DNA from: Bacteroides faecichinchillae JCM 17102
Lineage (GTDB): Bacteria; Bacteroidota; Bacteroidia; Bacteroidales; Bacteroidaceae
Reading direction: 5' to 3'
Length of the DNA: 64,000 nt
Assembly (NCBI RefSeq): GCF_000614145.1
Contig: NZ_BAKK01000013.1
Coordinates: forward strand, 1 to 64,000
Shown: piece after piece, positions 54,036-64,000 of the stretch
Position numbering within the stretch: position 1 is the stretch's first letter
How the letters are laid out: every line of letters starts with the position of its first letter
Position numbers and translations under genes: made by a program
The notes under the pieces: model-generated
Seen by the model: the letters and a program-made list of their open reading frames with translations, nothing else
What the model was told of the DNA's origin: nothing
Databases searched by the model: none

Positions 54036-54581
54036 ATGAATCAGATAGCACAACAGCTTAAAGAAAAGAATATTGCCGAATACCTTATATATATGTGGCA
54101 AGAAGAAGACCTGATCCGGGCCAATCATTGTTCAATGGATGAATTAGAGTCCAATGTGGTTGTACGTTATCCTGAAGAACAACGACCTGTCATGCGTGAA
54201 TGGTATGCGAATTTGATTACGATGATGAGTGAGGAAGGAGTTCGTGAAACTGGACATCTGCAAATAAATAAGAATGTCATCATTAAATTGACAGAACTGC
54301 ATAATGCTTTGACCTCTTCTCCTAAATTCCCTTTCTATAGTGCAGCATATTTTAAAGCATTACCATTTATCGTAGAATTGCGTAACAAGAATGGGAAAAA
54401 AGAAGATTCTGAACTAGAAACTTGTTTTGAAGCATTGTACGGTGTGTTATTGCTCCGTTTACAGAAAAAGGAGATCAGCGAGGGAACGGCAAAAGCCATA
54501 GAGGCTATCAGTAGCTTTCTCTCGATGTTGGCAAATTATTATGATAAGGAACAAAAAGGCGAATTAAAATTAGAAGAATAA
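54036..54581 (+). CDS. DUF4924-family helical protein (181 aa)
   Basis: All-helical cytoplasmic protein; MNQIAQQLKEKNIAEYLIYMWQEEDLIRA is the characteristic opening of the DUF4924 family, found in nearly all Bacteroidales. No enzymatic motif is visible. The next gene's ATG follows its stop codon directly, so it is translationally close to rfbD. In other Bacteroides the same gene neighbours recur (from memory), which suggests a housekeeping role, but none is established. Confidence 0.85.
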   Translation: MNQIAQQLKEKNIAEYLIYMWQEEDLIRANHCSMDELESNVVVRYPEEQRPVMREWYANLITMMSEEGVRETGHLQINKNVIIKLTELHNALTSSPKFPFYSAAYFKALPFIVELRNKNGKKEDSELETCFEALYGVLLLRLQKKEISEGTAKAIEAISSFLSMLANYYDKEQKGELKLEE

Positions 54582-55430
54582 ATGAGAATTTTAGTGACCG
54601 GTGCCAATGGACAACTTGGTAACGAAATGCAGGTACTTGCAAAGGAGAATCCCCAACATACGTATTATTTCACAGACGTACAAGATCTTGATATTTGTAA
54701 TAAAGATGCAATTTGGGCTTATATTGCCGAAAAACAAATTGAGCTTATTGTTAATTGTGCTGCTTACACAGCAGTAGACAAAGCGGAAGATAATCCTGAG
54801 TTGGCACGCCAACTGAATTGTGAAGCACCCAAAGAACTGGCCCGTGCTGCGCAATTTCATGGAGCGGCAATGATCCAGGTTTCCACAGACTACGTTTTCG
54901 ACGGCACAGCTCATACTCCTTATGCAGAAGATTGTGAACCTTGTCCGGATTCCGTATATGGTACTACCAAACTGGCAGGGGAGTATGAAGTGATAAACAA
55001 CTGCAAGCAAGCAATAGTAATCCGTACTGCATGGCTTTATTCAACCTTTGGGAATAATTTTGTGAAGACAATGCTTCGTTTGGGGAAGGAACGCGACAAT
55101 CTGGGTGTGGTTTTTGATCAGATAGGAACTCCTACTTATGCCAACGATTTGGCTCAGGCCATTTATTCTATTATAAATAAAGGTATAGTTCCCGGAATTT
55201 ATCATTTCAGCAATGAAGGTGTTTGTTCATGGTATGATTTTACGGTGGCAATCCATCGTTTGGCGGGAATAACCTCATGCAAAGTAAGACCTTTGCATAC
55301 AGCTGAATATCCTGCAAAAGCAAACCGTCCGGCTTATTCAGTACTTGATAAAACAAAAATAAAAACGACGTTCGGTATCGAGATTCCTCACTGGGAAGAG
55401 AGCTTGGAACGATGCTTGGAAAAATTATAA
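54582..55430 (+). CDS. rfbD: dTDP-4-dehydrorhamnose reductase
   Basis: Last step of dTDP-L-rhamnose synthesis: NAD(P)H reduction of dTDP-4-keto-L-rhamnose, for surface polysaccharide. 282 residues, family length. SDR features: N-terminal [10 protein letters not shown] nucleotide loop, [33 protein letters not shown], and the catalytic Tyr126/Lys130 in [11 protein letters not shown]-terminal [12 protein letters not shown] is typical of RmlD. Its stop is followed 1 nt later by the prfC start. Confidence 0.95.
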   Translation: MRILVTGANGQLGNEMQVLAKENPQHTYYFTDVQDLDICNKDAIWAYIAEKQIELIVNCAAYTAVDKAEDNPELARQLNCEAPKELARAAQFHGAAMIQVSTDYVFDGTAHTPYAEDCEPCPDSVYGTTKLAGEYEVINNCKQAIVIRTAWLYSTFGNNFVKTMLRLGKERDNLGVVFDQIGTPTYANDLAQAIYSIINKGIVPGIYHFSNEGVCSWYDFTVAIHRLAGITSCKVRPLHTAEYPAKANRPAYSVLDKTKIKTTFGIEIPHWEESLERCLEKL

Positions 55431-55431
55431 T

Positions 55432-57006
55432 ATGGCAGATAATACAGAAATTCAGAGAAGGCGTACATTCGCCATTATTGCACACCCGGATGCAGGTAAG
55501 ACTTCATTGACGGAAAAGTTATTGCTTTTTGGAGGTCAAATCCAGGTAGCAGGTGCTGTAAAGAGTAATAAAATTAAGAAAACAGCTACTTCCGACTGGA
55601 TGGAGATTGAGAAGCAGCGTGGTATCTCGGTGACAACTTCTGTGATGGAATTTGACTATCGGGATTACAAAATTAATATTCTAGATACTCCGGGTCACCA
55701 GGACTTCGCTGAAGATACTTACAGGACATTGACTGCTGTAGATAGTGTTATCATTGTAGTGGATGGAGCGAAAGGTGTTGAAACACAGACTCGTAAATTG
55801 ATGGAAGTATGCCGTATGCGCAATACACCGGTTATTATCTTTGTGAATAAGATGGACCGTGAGGGTAAAGATCCGTTTGATTTACTGGATGAATTGGAGG
55901 AAGAACTACAAATCCAGGTACGTCCTTTGTCTTGGCCAATTGAACAAGGTCCTCGCTTCAAAGGCGTTTATAATATCTATGAACAACAATTAAACCTGTA
56001 TCAACCTTCCAAACAAGTTGTGACGGAAAAGGTAGAAGTTGATATTCATACGGAAGAACTGGATAATCAAATCGGAAAGCCGTTGGCAGATAAGCTGCGT
56101 GGTGATTTAGAACTGATAGAAGGGGTTTATCCGGCATTGGATATAGAGTCATATTTGGCGGGAGATTGTGCACCGGTATTTTTCGGTTCTGCTTTGAATA
56201 ACTTCGGTGTTCAGGAACTGTTGAATTGTTTTGTAGAGATCGCTCCGAGTCCCCGTCCAGTGCAAGCGGAAGAACGTGAAGTGGAGCCGGACGAATCAAA
56301 GTTCACCGGATTTATATTTAAGATTACTGCCAATATTGATCCCAATCATCGTTCTTGTGTAGCTTTTTGTAAGGTATGTTCCGGTAAGTTTGTGCGTAAT
56401 GCACCTTATTTACATGTCCGTCATGGTAAGACGATGCGTTTTTCTTCGCCTACACAGTTTATGGCACAGCGGAAAACAACTGTTGATGAAGCTTATGCAG
56501 GTGATATAATCGGTTTGCCGGATAATGGTACCTTTAAGATTGGAGATACACTGACAGAAGGAGAAATGCTTCATTTCCGCGGATTGCCAAGTTTCTCACC
56601 GGAGATGTTCAAGTATATCGAAAATGCCGATCCAATGAAACAGAAGCAATTGGCAAAAGGTATTGATCAATTAATGGACGAAGGTGTAGCTCAGTTATTT
56701 GTCAATCAATTTAATGGTCGTAAGATTATTGGTACGGTAGGGCAGTTGCAGTTCGAAGTAATTCAGTATCGTCTGTTGAATGAATATAATGCTTCCTGTC
56801 GTTGGGAGCCGGTAAGTCTTTATAAGGCTTGTTGGGTAGAGAGCGACGATCTCGAAGAACTGGAAGCTTTCAAGAAACGTAAATATCAGTATATGGCGAA
56901 AGATAGGGAAGGAAGGGATGTATTCCTGGCCGACTCCGGCTATGTACTTCAAATGGCTCAAATGGACTTTAAACATATTAAGTTCCACTTTACAAGTGAG
57001 TTTTAA
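55432..57006 (+). CDS. prfC: Peptide chain release factor 3
   Basis: Ribosomal GTPase that recycles RF1/RF2 after termination. 524 residues with the G motifs [14 protein letters not shown] (G1), [17 protein letters not shown] (G2, effector region), DTPGHQDF (G3) and VNKMDREG (G4). Domains II and III follow ([35 protein letters not shown]). The chain is normal in length. It follows rfbD by 1 nt, so translation may be coupled. A ~210-nt gap then separates it from the decarboxylase operon. Confidence 0.97.
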   Translation: MADNTEIQRRRTFAIIAHPDAGKTSLTEKLLLFGGQIQVAGAVKSNKIKKTATSDWMEIEKQRGISVTTSVMEFDYRDYKINILDTPGHQDFAEDTYRTLTAVDSVIIVVDGAKGVETQTRKLMEVCRMRNTPVIIFVNKMDREGKDPFDLLDELEEELQIQVRPLSWPIEQGPRFKGVYNIYEQQLNLYQPSKQVVTEKVEVDIHTEELDNQIGKPLADKLRGDLELIEGVYPALDIESYLAGDCAPVFFGSALNNFGVQELLNCFVEIAPSPRPVQAEEREVEPDESKFTGFIFKITANIDPNHRSCVAFCKVCSGKFVRNAPYLHVRHGKTMRFSSPTQFMAQRKTTVDEAYAGDIIGLPDNGTFKIGDTLTEGEMLHFRGLPSFSPEMFKYIENADPMKQKQLAKGIDQLMDEGVAQLFVNQFNGRKIIGTVGQLQFEVIQYRLLNEYNASCRWEPVSLYKACWVESDDLEELEAFKKRKYQYMAKDREGRDVFLADSGYVLQMAQMDFKHIKFHFTSEF

Positions 57007-57217
57007 GTCCGTAATGGATTATATAGATTTGCATGGATTAAGTAGAAAAAATATCTGTTTATTCTATTGAGATTAGTGCAAATCTGTATAATCTGTGATG
57101 AACTTTCATTTACAATTTATACTTTTTTATTCCTTCCTTATTTTATTTTATAATAAATTATTGGTAATTTCGGACGCTTTTAGAGTATCACGACTTAAAT
57201 AACTAATAGTTTATTAT

Positions 57218-57478
57218 ATGGAAAATATCGAAACAGCGATCCTGCTGATGGTAGTCGGAATGGCTACAGTATTTGTTATTCTGCTGATTGTGATTTATTT
57301 AGGTAAATTACTTATTTCCTTGGTCAATAAATATGCTCCCGAAGAAGTGGCTCCTGTAAATAGGGAAGCACAGAGAGGTCCTGCACCTATTCCGGGTAAT
57401 ATTTTAGCTGCTATTACAGCTGCTGTAAATGTAGTGACACAAGGTAAAGGAAAAGTCACTAAGGTAGAAAAATTATAA
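57218..57478 (+). CDS. oadG: Na+-translocating decarboxylase gamma subunit (OadG-type)
   Basis: 86 residues: one N-terminal membrane helix (ILLMVVGMATVFVILLIVIYLGKLL), then a hydrophilic tail rich in Pro/Ala/Lys that ends in a basic stretch, the usual shape of OadG/MmdD. This subunit anchors and assembles the alpha and beta subunits. It lies first in the operon, 31 nt before the alpha gene. Confidence 0.88.
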   Translation: MENIETAILLMVVGMATVFVILLIVIYLGKLLISLVNKYAPEEVAPVNREAQRGPAPIPGNILAAITAAVNVVTQGKGKVTKVEKL

Positions 57479-57509
57479 ATGAATCATTAAAGTATAAGCA
57501 TTGAAAAAC

Positions 57510-59342
57510 ATGAAAAGAGAAGTAAAATTTAGTTTGGTTTTCCGAGATATGTGGCAATCTGCCGGAAAATATGTACCTCGTGTAGACCAACTTGTAAAGG
57601 TTGCACCTGCCATCATTGAAATGGGATGTTTTGCTCGAGTAGAAACAAATGGTGGAGGTTTTGAACAAGTCAATTTATTGTTTGGAGAAAACCCCAATAA
57701 AGCCGTGCGCGAATGGACAAAACCGTTCCATGAAGCCGGTATACAAACACATATGCTCGACCGTGCATTGAATGGGCTTCGTATGAGTCCTGTTCCAGCT
57801 GATGTCCGCCAATTATTTTATAAGGTAAAGAAAGCACAAGGCACAGATATTACTCGTACATTTTGCGGACTGAATGATGTTCGTAACATTGCTCCGTCTA
57901 TCACTTATGCCAAGGAAGCTGGCATGATTTCACAATGTTCTCTTTGTATCACTCATTCGCCTATCCATACGGTAGAGTATTATACTAACATGGCATTGGA
58001 ACTTATTAAATTAGGAGCGGATGAGATTTGTATTAAGGACATGGCCGGCATTGGTCGTCCTGTTTCATTAGGAAAGATCGTGGCAAATATTAAAGCTGCT
58101 CATCCTGAAATACCTATCCAGTATCATAGCCATGCGGGGCCTGGCTTCAATATGGCAAGTATTCTTGAAGTATGCGAAGCTGGTTGCGATTACATTGATG
58201 TAGGCATGGAACCTCTTTCCTGGGGAACTGGTCATGCTGATCTCCTCAGTGTACAAGCGATGTTGAAAGATGCCGGATTCCAGGTACCTGAGATTAATAT
58301 GGAAGCTTATATGAAAGTGCGTGCCATGATTCAGGAATTTATGGACGATTTTCTTGGATTATATATCAGTCCGAAGAACCGTTTGATGAACTCGCTGTTG
58401 ATTGGCCCCGGACTTCCGGGCGGTATGATGGGGAGTTTGATGGCAGACTTGGAATCAAATCTGGAATCTATCAATAAATATAAGGCAAAGCACAATCTGC
58501 CGTTTATGACTCAGGACCAACTTCTTATCAAACTGTTCAATGAAGTTGCGTATGTATGGCCACGTGTCGGTTATCCTCCGTTGGTGACTCCGTTCAGTCA
58601 ATATGTAAAGAACCTTGCCATGATGAACGTTATGGCGATGGAAAAAGGTAAGGAACGTTGGGGGATGATTGCTGATGATATCTGGGATATGCTTTTGGGT
58701 AAAGCAGGTCGTCTTCCGGGTAAACTAGCTCCTGAAATTATTGAAAAGGCAGAACGGGAAGGACGTAAGTTCTTCGAAGGGAATCCTCAGGATAATTACC
58801 CTGATGCTCTCGATAAGTTCCGTAAGATGATGAAAGAAAACAAATGGGAAACGGGACAGGATGACGAAGAACTCTTTGAATATGCGATGCATCCGGCTCA
58901 GTATGAAGCTTATAGAAGCGGTAAGGCTAAAGAAGATTTCTTGGAAGATGTAGCAAAACGTCGTGCCGAGAAAGATAAATCTCCGCAGGAGGATGCTAAA
59001 CCAAAGACATTGACGGTACAGGTAGACGGACAAGCATATCGTGTGACAGTGGCTTATGGTGATATCGAACTTGCTGCTACTCCGACAGCTGCAGCAGCTC
59101 CGACGGGAGAAGGAAAAGAGGTGCTCTCTCCATTGGAAGGTAAATTCTTCCTGGTGAAGAATACACAGGAAACTGCACTTAAGGTTGGTGATGCTGTGAA
59201 AGAAGGAGATGTGATATGTTACGTTGAGGCGATGAAGACTTATAATGCGATCCGTGCAGAATTTAGTGGTACGGTAACTGCTATCTGTGCTAATCCGGGA
59301 GACACTGTTTCAGAAGATGATGTATTAATGAAGATAGGGTAA
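57510..59342 (+). CDS. oadA: Biotin-dependent decarboxylase alpha subunit (carboxyltransferase plus biotin carrier)
   Basis: Transfers the carboxyl of oxaloacetate (or a similar 2-oxoacid product) to biotin. Start at ATG 57510 (MKREVKFSLVFRDMW), 9 nt after another in-frame ATG. Carboxyltransferase TIM barrel: metal-site strands FSLVFRDMWQSAG, DEICIKDMAG and YHSHAGPGFNMAS. Then a PYC_OADA linker (AREGRKFFEGNP-like), an Ala/Pro-rich linker (ATPTAAAAPTGEG) and the biotinyl domain with VEAMKT, Lys576, 35 residues before the end. Length 610 fits OadA or methylmalonyl-CoA decarboxylase-like alpha, and the stop overlaps the beta start. Confidence 0.9.
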   Translation: MKREVKFSLVFRDMWQSAGKYVPRVDQLVKVAPAIIEMGCFARVETNGGGFEQVNLLFGENPNKAVREWTKPFHEAGIQTHMLDRALNGLRMSPVPADVRQLFYKVKKAQGTDITRTFCGLNDVRNIAPSITYAKEAGMISQCSLCITHSPIHTVEYYTNMALELIKLGADEICIKDMAGIGRPVSLGKIVANIKAAHPEIPIQYHSHAGPGFNMASILEVCEAGCDYIDVGMEPLSWGTGHADLLSVQAMLKDAGFQVPEINMEAYMKVRAMIQEFMDDFLGLYISPKNRLMNSLLIGPGLPGGMMGSLMADLESNLESINKYKAKHNLPFMTQDQLLIKLFNEVAYVWPRVGYPPLVTPFSQYVKNLAMMNVMAMEKGKERWGMIADDIWDMLLGKAGRLPGKLAPEIIEKAEREGRKFFEGNPQDNYPDALDKFRKMMKENKWETGQDDEELFEYAMHPAQYEAYRSGKAKEDFLEDVAKRRAEKDKSPQEDAKPKTLTVQVDGQAYRVTVAYGDIELAATPTAAAAPTGEGKEVLSPLEGKFFLVKNTQETALKVGDAVKEGDVICYVEAMKTYNAIRAEFSGTVTAICANPGDTVSEDDVLMKIG

Positions 59343-60577
59343 TGAACGAAATATTTGAAAACTTATATAACATGACTGCATTCAGCAATATTATTGCTGA
59401 ACCGCAGTTTCTGATAATGTATGCCATTGCGTTCGTCCTCCTTTATCTGGGTATAAAGAAACAGTACGAACCATTGCTGTTGGTTCCTATCGCTTTCGGA
59501 GTATTGCTTGCCAACTTTCCTGGTGGAGACATGGGAGTCATTCAGGCTGACGAAAATGGAATGGTGATGGTGAACGGAGTTTTGAAGAACATCTGGGAAA
59601 TGCCTTTGCATGATATAGCCCACGAATTGGGACTGATGAACTTTATCTACTATATGTTGATTAAAACCGGTTTCCTTCCTCCGATCATCTTCATGGGGGT
59701 CGGTGCATTGACGGATTTTGGACCGATGTTGCGTAATCTACGCCTTTCTGTTTTTGGTGCTGCTGCACAGCTTGGTATTTTTACAGTGTTGTTGGTGGCT
59801 ATCTTAATGGGATTCACTCCGAAAGAAGCAGCTTCATTGGGTATAATTGGTGGTGCGGACGGTCCGACTGCTATTTTTACAACAATCAAACTGGCTCCTC
59901 ACTTGTTAGGCCCTATTGCGATTGCAGCATATTCTTATATGGCACTTGTTCCGGTTATTATACCATTAGTAGTGAAACTGCTTTGCTCTAAGAAGGAGTT
60001 GAGTATCAACATGAAAGAACAGGAAAAGAAATATCCGTCTACTACCGAGATAAAGAATTTACGTGTGTTGAAGATTATTTTTCCGATTGTAGTTACGACT
60101 GTTGTTGCACTTTTTGTTCCGAGTGCAGTGCCTTTGATTGGTATGCTAATGTTCGGTAATCTGGTGAAAGAAATTGGAAGTAATACCTTCCGTTTGTTTG
60201 ATGCTGCTTCTAATAGTATAATGAATGCTGCTACCATCTTCCTAGGTTTATCTGTAGGAGCGACGATGACAACAGAAGCTTTCCTGAATTGGACGACTAT
60301 TGGTATTGTGATTGGCGGTTTCCTTGCATTTGCTCTTTCCATTGCAGGTGGTATTCTGTTTGTAAAAGCAGTGAACTTATTCTCAAAGAAGAAAATTAAT
60401 CCGCTGATTGGAGCTACCGGATTAAGTGCAGTTCCAATGGCTAGTCGTGTAGCCAATGAGATTGCTTTGAAATATGATCCGAAGAATCATGTATTACAGT
60501 ACTGTATGGCAAGTAATATTTCCGGAGTAATCGGTTCAGCTGTTGCTGCGGGAGTGCTGATTTCTTTTTTAGCTTGA
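59342..60577 (+). CDS. oadB: Na+-translocating decarboxylase beta subunit
   Basis: Membrane subunit that decarboxylates carboxybiotin and pumps Na+ outwards. 411 residues, about 10-11 hydrophobic helices. Family motifs: MGVGALTDFGPML near residue 120, SLGIIGGADGPTAIFTT with the key Asp, and GLSAVPMASRVA, with the C-terminal SNISGVIGSAVAAG. The start overlaps the alpha stop (TAATG). It closes the gamma-alpha-beta operon, ending at a hairpin at 60604. Confidence 0.95.
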   Translation: MNEIFENLYNMTAFSNIIAEPQFLIMYAIAFVLLYLGIKKQYEPLLLVPIAFGVLLANFPGGDMGVIQADENGMVMVNGVLKNIWEMPLHDIAHELGLMNFIYYMLIKTGFLPPIIFMGVGALTDFGPMLRNLRLSVFGAAAQLGIFTVLLVAILMGFTPKEAASLGIIGGADGPTAIFTTIKLAPHLLGPIAIAAYSYMALVPVIIPLVVKLLCSKKELSINMKEQEKKYPSTTEIKNLRVLKIIFPIVVTTVVALFVPSAVPLIGMLMFGNLVKEIGSNTFRLFDAASNSIMNAATIFLGLSVGATMTTEAFLNWTTIGIVIGGFLAFALSIAGGILFVKAVNLFSKKKINPLIGATGLSAVPMASRVANEIALKYDPKNHVLQYCMASNISGVIGSAVAAGVLISFLA

Positions 60578-60603
60578 TTTAATTCAGCGTAAATAATAGT
60601 TTG

Positions 60604-60657
60604 AGGGCATGGAATCTTTCTTGTTTTATTCAAGTAAAGAAACTCCGTGCCCTTTTA
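60604..60657. terminator. Terminator after oadB, shared with the TolC gene
   Basis: Stem AGGGCATGG...CTTTCTTG with CAAG-AAAGA...CCGTGCCCT (two bulges, one G-U) and a 7-nt loop, followed by TTTTATAT. It lies in the 99-nt gap between convergent genes. Confidence 0.75.
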
Positions 60658-60676
60658 TATATTTCTGTGATAACTA

Positions 60677-61099
60677 TTATTCGCTAGTTACTTTTCTGTA
60701 TTCTGCAATTGCCATCTTTTCTGCCAGATATGCGTTGATCACATTGGTTTGTGCCTGTGTCCATGATAACTGAGCAGAGAGTACATCCACCATATTTGAT
60801 TTTCCTTCATTATAGGAAAAGGAAACAATCTCCAAATTCTCATTGGCTAACTTCATATTTTCATTAGCAGTTTTCACTTGTTCTTCCGTTTCTTTTAGTT
60901 TGGTCAACGATCCGGATAATTCTTCGCTAATATTATCTTCCACATAACTTTGCTGTAGTCTCTGCATACTAATATATGCTTTTTGCTGGCGGTTCGTTTT
61001 AAATCGGGCACCCCAACGGAAAATAGGAATATTCAGATTGACACCCACAATGGGGTTAAATGAGACATCGTAGCTAGATTCGGTGTTCCCGTTGCCCAA
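60677..61099 (-). CDS. TolC-family outer-membrane efflux channel, C-terminal part (frameshifted)
   Basis: C-terminal helical and strand region of a TolC-type channel: FNPIVGVNLNIPIFRWGARF (strand pair entering the second repeat), a long coiled-coil stretch (ETEEQVKTANENMKLANENLEIV) and the end VDVLSAQLSWTQAQTNVINAY. It has no start of its own: the upstream half reads into it when one G is added to the GGG run at 61095-61097. The whole gene would be 60677-61947 and about 423 residues. Confidence 0.85.
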   Translation of the reverse strand: MGNGNTESSYDVSFNPIVGVNLNIPIFRWGARFKTNRQQKAYISMQRLQQSYVEDNISEELSGSLTKLKETEEQVKTANENMKLANENLEIVSFSYNEGKSNMVDVLSAQLSWTQAQTNVINAYLAEKMAIAEYRKVTSE

Positions 61100-61947
61100 C
61101 CTCCACTGAAATACATATTTAGTTGTGGGTTAAATTGACTGAGAGCAACTTTACGTTGTGCCTGACTCTTCATTATATTTACTTCTGTACTGGCATAGTC
61201 TGCACGTTGCTGTAACACATCTCCTAAAGACAGGACTTTTACAGGTTCGGAAGGTGTACTGATAGAATATAAACTATCCACCGGAGCATTAGGTTCTTCA
61301 CCCATCAGAATATTTAGTTTTTGCAGTGCTAACGTATAGTTCTGACGAGCCTTGATATATTGCAATTCCGCTTCTTTTAACCGGGTAGAAATCATTAACA
61401 AATCTATGCGGCTAATCTTTCCATTGTCGAAACGATCCTGTATAATATCATATTGTTGTTTGATTATACTTTGATATTTGTCAGCAGCTTGAAGCATGGC
61501 TTTTGAGGCAGAGGTATTCCAGTAGACTGCATCACTCTGGTAATGTATCTGGTCTAAAGTCAGCTCTTCGTTGAGTTGGTCCAGTTTCTCGTCCGCTTTT
61601 GCAATCTTATGTTGGGCATTCAGTGCACCACCTGTATATATCGGTTGTGAGACAATGAATACTCCTTGATAAGTATGATTGCGGTATTCCCCCAATGGCT
61701 CGTTCCAGGCACTTAAATCACTCATGTTTAGCGTTCCGTCTGCACTAATGTCTATTTTCGGAAGGAAACCGGTATGAGCTATTTTTCTGGCCTCGCTACT
61801 TGCCATTGTTTTTAGTTTTTGCTGTTTCAGTAGTTGGCTGTAAGCTTCTACTTTATCCCGATAGTCTTCGCGGCTTAGATATGGCTGTTGTGCTGCTATG
61901 TCGAAACCGAGGGTTAGTAGTAATAGTGTTATGAGTTGAATTTTCAT
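61033..61947 (-). CDS. TolC-family outer-membrane efflux channel, N-terminal part
   Basis: Signal peptide MKIQLITLLLLTLGFDIAAQ places the start at 61947; an upstream ATG at 61962 is less likely. The region holds the first helical repeat of the TolC fold (DKVEAYSQLLKQQKLKTMASSEA, GFLPKIDISADGTLNMS, then QIHYQSDAVYWNTSASKAMLQ). It ends abruptly at PLWVSI after a shift in the GGG run near 61095. The RND pump gene lies 41 nt upstream on the same strand, so this is the outer-membrane channel of that pump. Confidence 0.85.
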   Translation of the reverse strand: MKIQLITLLLLTLGFDIAAQQPYLSREDYRDKVEAYSQLLKQQKLKTMASSEARKIAHTGFLPKIDISADGTLNMSDLSAWNEPLGEYRNHTYQGVFIVSQPIYTGGALNAQHKIAKADEKLDQLNEELTLDQIHYQSDAVYWNTSASKAMLQAADKYQSIIKQQYDIIQDRFDNGKISRIDLLMISTRLKEAELQYIKARQNYTLALQKLNILMGEEPNAPVDSLYSISTPSEPVKVLSLGDVLQQRADYASTEVNIMKSQAQRKVALSQFNPQLNMYFSGGWATGTPNLATMSHLTPLWVSI

Positions 61948-61987
61948 ATTCTTAATTTGCAATTTTACGTTTTACAATTTATGATTC

Positions 61988-64000
61988 TCATCCTTTGATC
62001 CGTTGAATGGCACAGTAAGCTACTGGAAGAACAAAAAGTGTTAATGCAGAAGCTACCAACAATCCTCCCATAATTGTAGCTGCCATACCACCAAACATGG
62101 CGTCAAACAAAAGAGGTAACATACCTAGAATGGTTGTTCCTGAAGCCATTGCTACTGGATGATACGGCTAGTTGTTGCACTAATGACGGCATCCAGTGGC
62201 TTCTTTCCTGTTGCTGCTTCCAAATCAATCTGCTCAACTAATACAATGGCATTTTTGATATTCATACCAATCAACCCCAGAAGACCAAGTATAGAGAAAA
62301 AATCAAATGATTTGCCAAGTACAAGCAACCCAAGTACGATACCGATAAAAATCAACGGTAACATTAATAAAATAACTATCGGCTTGCGGTATGTTCTGAA
62401 CAGGAATAACAGTGTCACGAACATCAGGAAGAATGTTAATGGCAGGTTTTTAGCCAATGCCTCATTTGATTCCACTTGACTTTCCTGTTCTCCAAAGTAC
62501 TTCATTGCATATCCCTCCGGTATTTTGATCTCATTTTGTACCTGCGACCATACCTGGTTAAAAGCCGTAATCGCATTTATACCACGACGTGGATCACATT
62601 GAGCCATCATTACCATCTGTCGGTTATAATCTTTCACGTTCGAGAAACGAAATTGAAAATCAAAATCAGACACTACTTGTTCAAGACTCGTCGTTTCATT
62701 TCCAGCTCCGAATACAGGCAGCGTACGCAAATCGTTGATTTGGAAAGAATCTACTGTGTTATCTTTCAGTAAAATGGGAAGTACTTGGTCACCTTGACGA
62801 TATTCTCCCAAAGTCATACCGGTTGTACCTATTTGGATACTTTGTGCCATTCCTTGTCGGGATACACCAAGCGGTTGTGCTCGTTCAGGACTATATACAG
62901 GTTTCCAAACCGGAATTTTGTTTCCCCACGAATTGCGAATATTAATCAAGTCCGGATTCTGATGCATTATTTCTAATGCTTGGTTGGTAAGAGCTATCAA
63001 TGTATCGGCATTCGGACCGATAAAACCAATCTCAATTGCAGCATCTACAGCAGGAGATAACTTGAAAAGACTTGTACGTGTGATAGCATTCGGATAATTG
63101 GCTTTCATATATTCATCAAAATCTTTTTCGTACTCCTTTGTGTATTTGCTATCAGTCAATTCTATGAGTATATTAGCAAAGTTCGGTTTAGGACCTACTG
63201 ATGTAGAAGCTAGATAATACCGAAGTGGTGTACTGCCAAATGTAATGGAGACAGTTTTCACTTCCGGTTGCTTCTTCAAGTGTTCTTCCACTTTTTTCAT
63301 CTCTTTCACTACATCATTAATGTTGTAGCCGTCCGGATAAAATACATCAGCTCGGAAATAGGGTTTATCCAAGGAAGGGAAGAAATTTTGTGGCATCATT
63401 CCCATAATAGTTAATGATACAATGAAGAGCACTACCATAGCACTGAGCGTCAGTGCCTTTCTACGTATCAGTACTCTCAGAATAGATCCAAACTTATGAT
63501 AGAAAGGTTTGTCATACGGATCTTTTCCGTCCCCATCTTTTTTCGCCTTTAAGATAAAGTTACCAAAGACGGTTGTTTGGGTCAAGGCAAGTACCCAACT
63601 CAATCCCAGCGAAATAGCTAGTACCACAAATAAAGGCTTTACAATTTCTGCTACGGCAGAAGGAGCCAGATAAAGTGGTAAGAACGAACAAATAGCAATG
63701 AATGTTGCTCCGAGTAATCCCCATTGAGGCCCTGTAGCTCCATCAATAAGTGCTTTCCGACGGTTTACACCACGAGCGATAGCAATTTGTGCGTTATCTG
63801 TCACCACAATAGCATTATCCACTAACATCCCCATGGCAATGATGAATCCTGCTAATGAAGTACGATTTAATCCTACTCCAAAAAATGACATGATTAGCAA
63901 AGTACCTCCGATGGAGAAAATCAGTGAAGAGCCGATAAGTATTCCTGCACGTAGCCCCATTACAAACATAATAATGACAATAACGATTAAAATTGATTCT
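61988..64000 (-). CDS. RND efflux pump, inner-membrane subunit (N-terminal part outside window; frameshift near 62158)
   Basis: AcrB/HAE1-type proton-driven exporter. The fragment spans about residues 350 to the end: GTLLIMSFFGVGLNRTSLAGFIIAMGMLVDNAIVVTDN (helix 4 region with the key Asp; split here in two quoted parts), GFIGPNADTLIALTNQALEIM in the periplasmic loop, FMMFVTLLFLF-type helices, and GLIGMNIKNAIVLVEQI. The long frame stops at 62152, but one base more near 62158 reads PVAMASGTTILGMLPLLFDAM and continues to the TGA at 61988-61990. Upstream partners, including the membrane fusion protein, are probably beyond the window. Confidence 0.88.

Overview
The window is chromosomal DNA from a gut-type Bacteroides (order Bacteroidales). 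The evidence is a SusC/SusD pair followed by glycan-degrading lipoproteins, two hybrid two-component regulators (HTCS), a single-chain pyruvate:ferredoxin oxidoreductase, a biotin Na+-pumping decarboxylase operon, low GC, and candidate promoters of the Bacteroides type (TTTG / TAnnTTTG) in place of E. coli boxes. No rRNA, tRNA, CRISPR array, transposase, integrase or phage gene was seen. I do not name a species.

Layout. 1-8.2 kb: 3' part of a polysaccharide utilisation locus (SusC-SusD-beta-helix lipoprotein-GH20 hexosaminidase). 8.4-12.7 kb: accessory stretch with a small membrane protein, a DUF985 cupin, an HU-type DNA-binding protein with a long phased repeat array directly upstream, and two unknown lipoproteins. 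12.7-20 kb: outer-membrane protein, LytTR regulator, C1 peptidase, cation/H+ antiporter with a universal-stress-like tail, patatin lipase, mutarotase-like protein. 20.4-25.5 kb: fructose module (MFS importer, fructokinase, HTCS with a periplasmic sugar-binding sensor), resembling the sensor/import end of the B. thetaiotaomicron levan locus (BT1754/BT1757/BT1758) but without GH32 or SusCD genes. 25.5-38.7 kb: MG2-domain protein, alkyltransferase-like protein, PFOR, AAA ATPase, ATP-grasp-like orphan, GH10-like hydrolase, CstA. 38.7-52.3 kb: UvrA, a second GH10-like hydrolase, two half-size chromate transporters behind an HTCS, PurL. 52.7-64 kb: DUF6078, LysE exporter, DUF4924, RfbD, RF3, OadG-OadA-OadB, TolC, and the 3' part of an RND pump.

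A striking property of this sequence is the number of genes split by one-base indels, mostly in homopolymer or short runs: the beta-helix protein, GH20, probably the cupin, the 10.75-kb lipoprotein (three times), antiporter, fructose HTCS, MG2 protein, TolC and RND pump. In each case a single base restores a family-length protein. This looks more like uncorrected sequencing error than gene decay, so broken genes are described as probably intact in the organism.

The most unexplained structures are non-coding: a dyad-like array of 21/22-bp phased repeats (9993-10252) in front of the HU-like gene, six copies of a TGGCACA heptamer in alternating orientation (52603-52675), and a dispersed hairpin found at two convergent gene ends (38629-38697 and 43086-43163).
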